DNA of 13,407 bases from an uncultured Bacilli bacterium. Lineage in GTDB: Bacteria; Bacillota_I; Bacilli_A; RF39; UBA660. Each line of letters begins with the position of its first letter. Position 1 is the stretch's first letter. The notes under the pieces were generated by a model. That model saw only the letters and a program-made list of their open reading frames with translations. It was not told the DNA's origin and searched no databases. The translations under genes and the position numbers were made by a program. This document shows, piece after piece, positions 13,394 through 13,407 of the stretch. The stretch covers positions 1-13,407 of the forward strand of contig CANRBD010000023.1 of the NCBI GenBank assembly GCA_947628765.1, written 5' to 3'.

Positions 13394-13407
13394 ATCTATT
13401 CGCAACA

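Noticed and set aside
1..13407. UGA read as tryptophan (genetic code 4)
   Set aside because: The prfB recoding signal, the presence of RF2 and the absence of in-frame TGA in all genes point to standard stops.
1..13407. CRISPR array, insertion sequence, tRNA or rRNA
   Set aside because: No regularly spaced direct repeats, transposase-like frames, tRNA cloverleaf or rRNA-like stretches were seen.

Overview
The window is AT-rich (roughly 70% A+T) and reads as chromosomal DNA of a low-GC Firmicute in the Bacilli sense. It carries YunB (a sporulation-associated family), YutD and YitT, and full Shine-Dalgarno sites of the AGGAGG/AGGTGAT type. UGA is a stop codon here: prfB carries the classical RF2 programmed frameshift at an in-frame UGA, and one gene ends in UGA followed at once by UAA. 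This argues against a Mycoplasma-type (code 4) genome in spite of the base composition. An uncultured gut-type Bacilli lineage is my guess; genus cannot be read from this window.

Layout. All genes but one are on the minus strand, so transcription runs from right to left. At the right edge is a plus-strand promoter facing out, then a single-pass membrane protein with a WSxWS/YRYRD module (12292-13257). Next come an unrecognised 137-aa protein (11755-12168) and a small HAD-superfamily phosphatase (11180-11674). The mraY-tig operon follows (lipid I synthesis and trigger factor, 8842-11097), then a deoxyribosyltransferase-like protein with an unknown partner gene (7720-8798), a class A beta-lactamase-fold serine hydrolase (6703-7665), and a second, larger aromatic-rich membrane protein with two ~70-residue repeats (5086-6444). 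A plus-strand two-CBS-domain gene (4624-5070) shares a bidirectional terminator with it. Leftward are yunB-yutD (3477-4567), a NUDIX + winged-helix NrtR-like regulator (2735-3406), an orphan unknown (1818-2684), and prfB followed by a YitT membrane protein cut by the left window edge (1-1664).

The genes are mostly housekeeping in short transcription units, with a few lineage-specific unknowns. Two structural habits stand out. First, almost every intrinsic terminator contains or touches the stop codon of its own gene. Second, most promoters sit so close to the start codon that the predicted 5' leader is only about 5 to 25 nt. The least explained content is the pair of membrane proteins at 5086-6444 and 12292-13257. 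They appear to be paralogues with the same layout: one N-terminal membrane helix, a small cysteine-bearing domain, then W/Y/R-rich modules. They are the best candidates for an undescribed cell-surface system.
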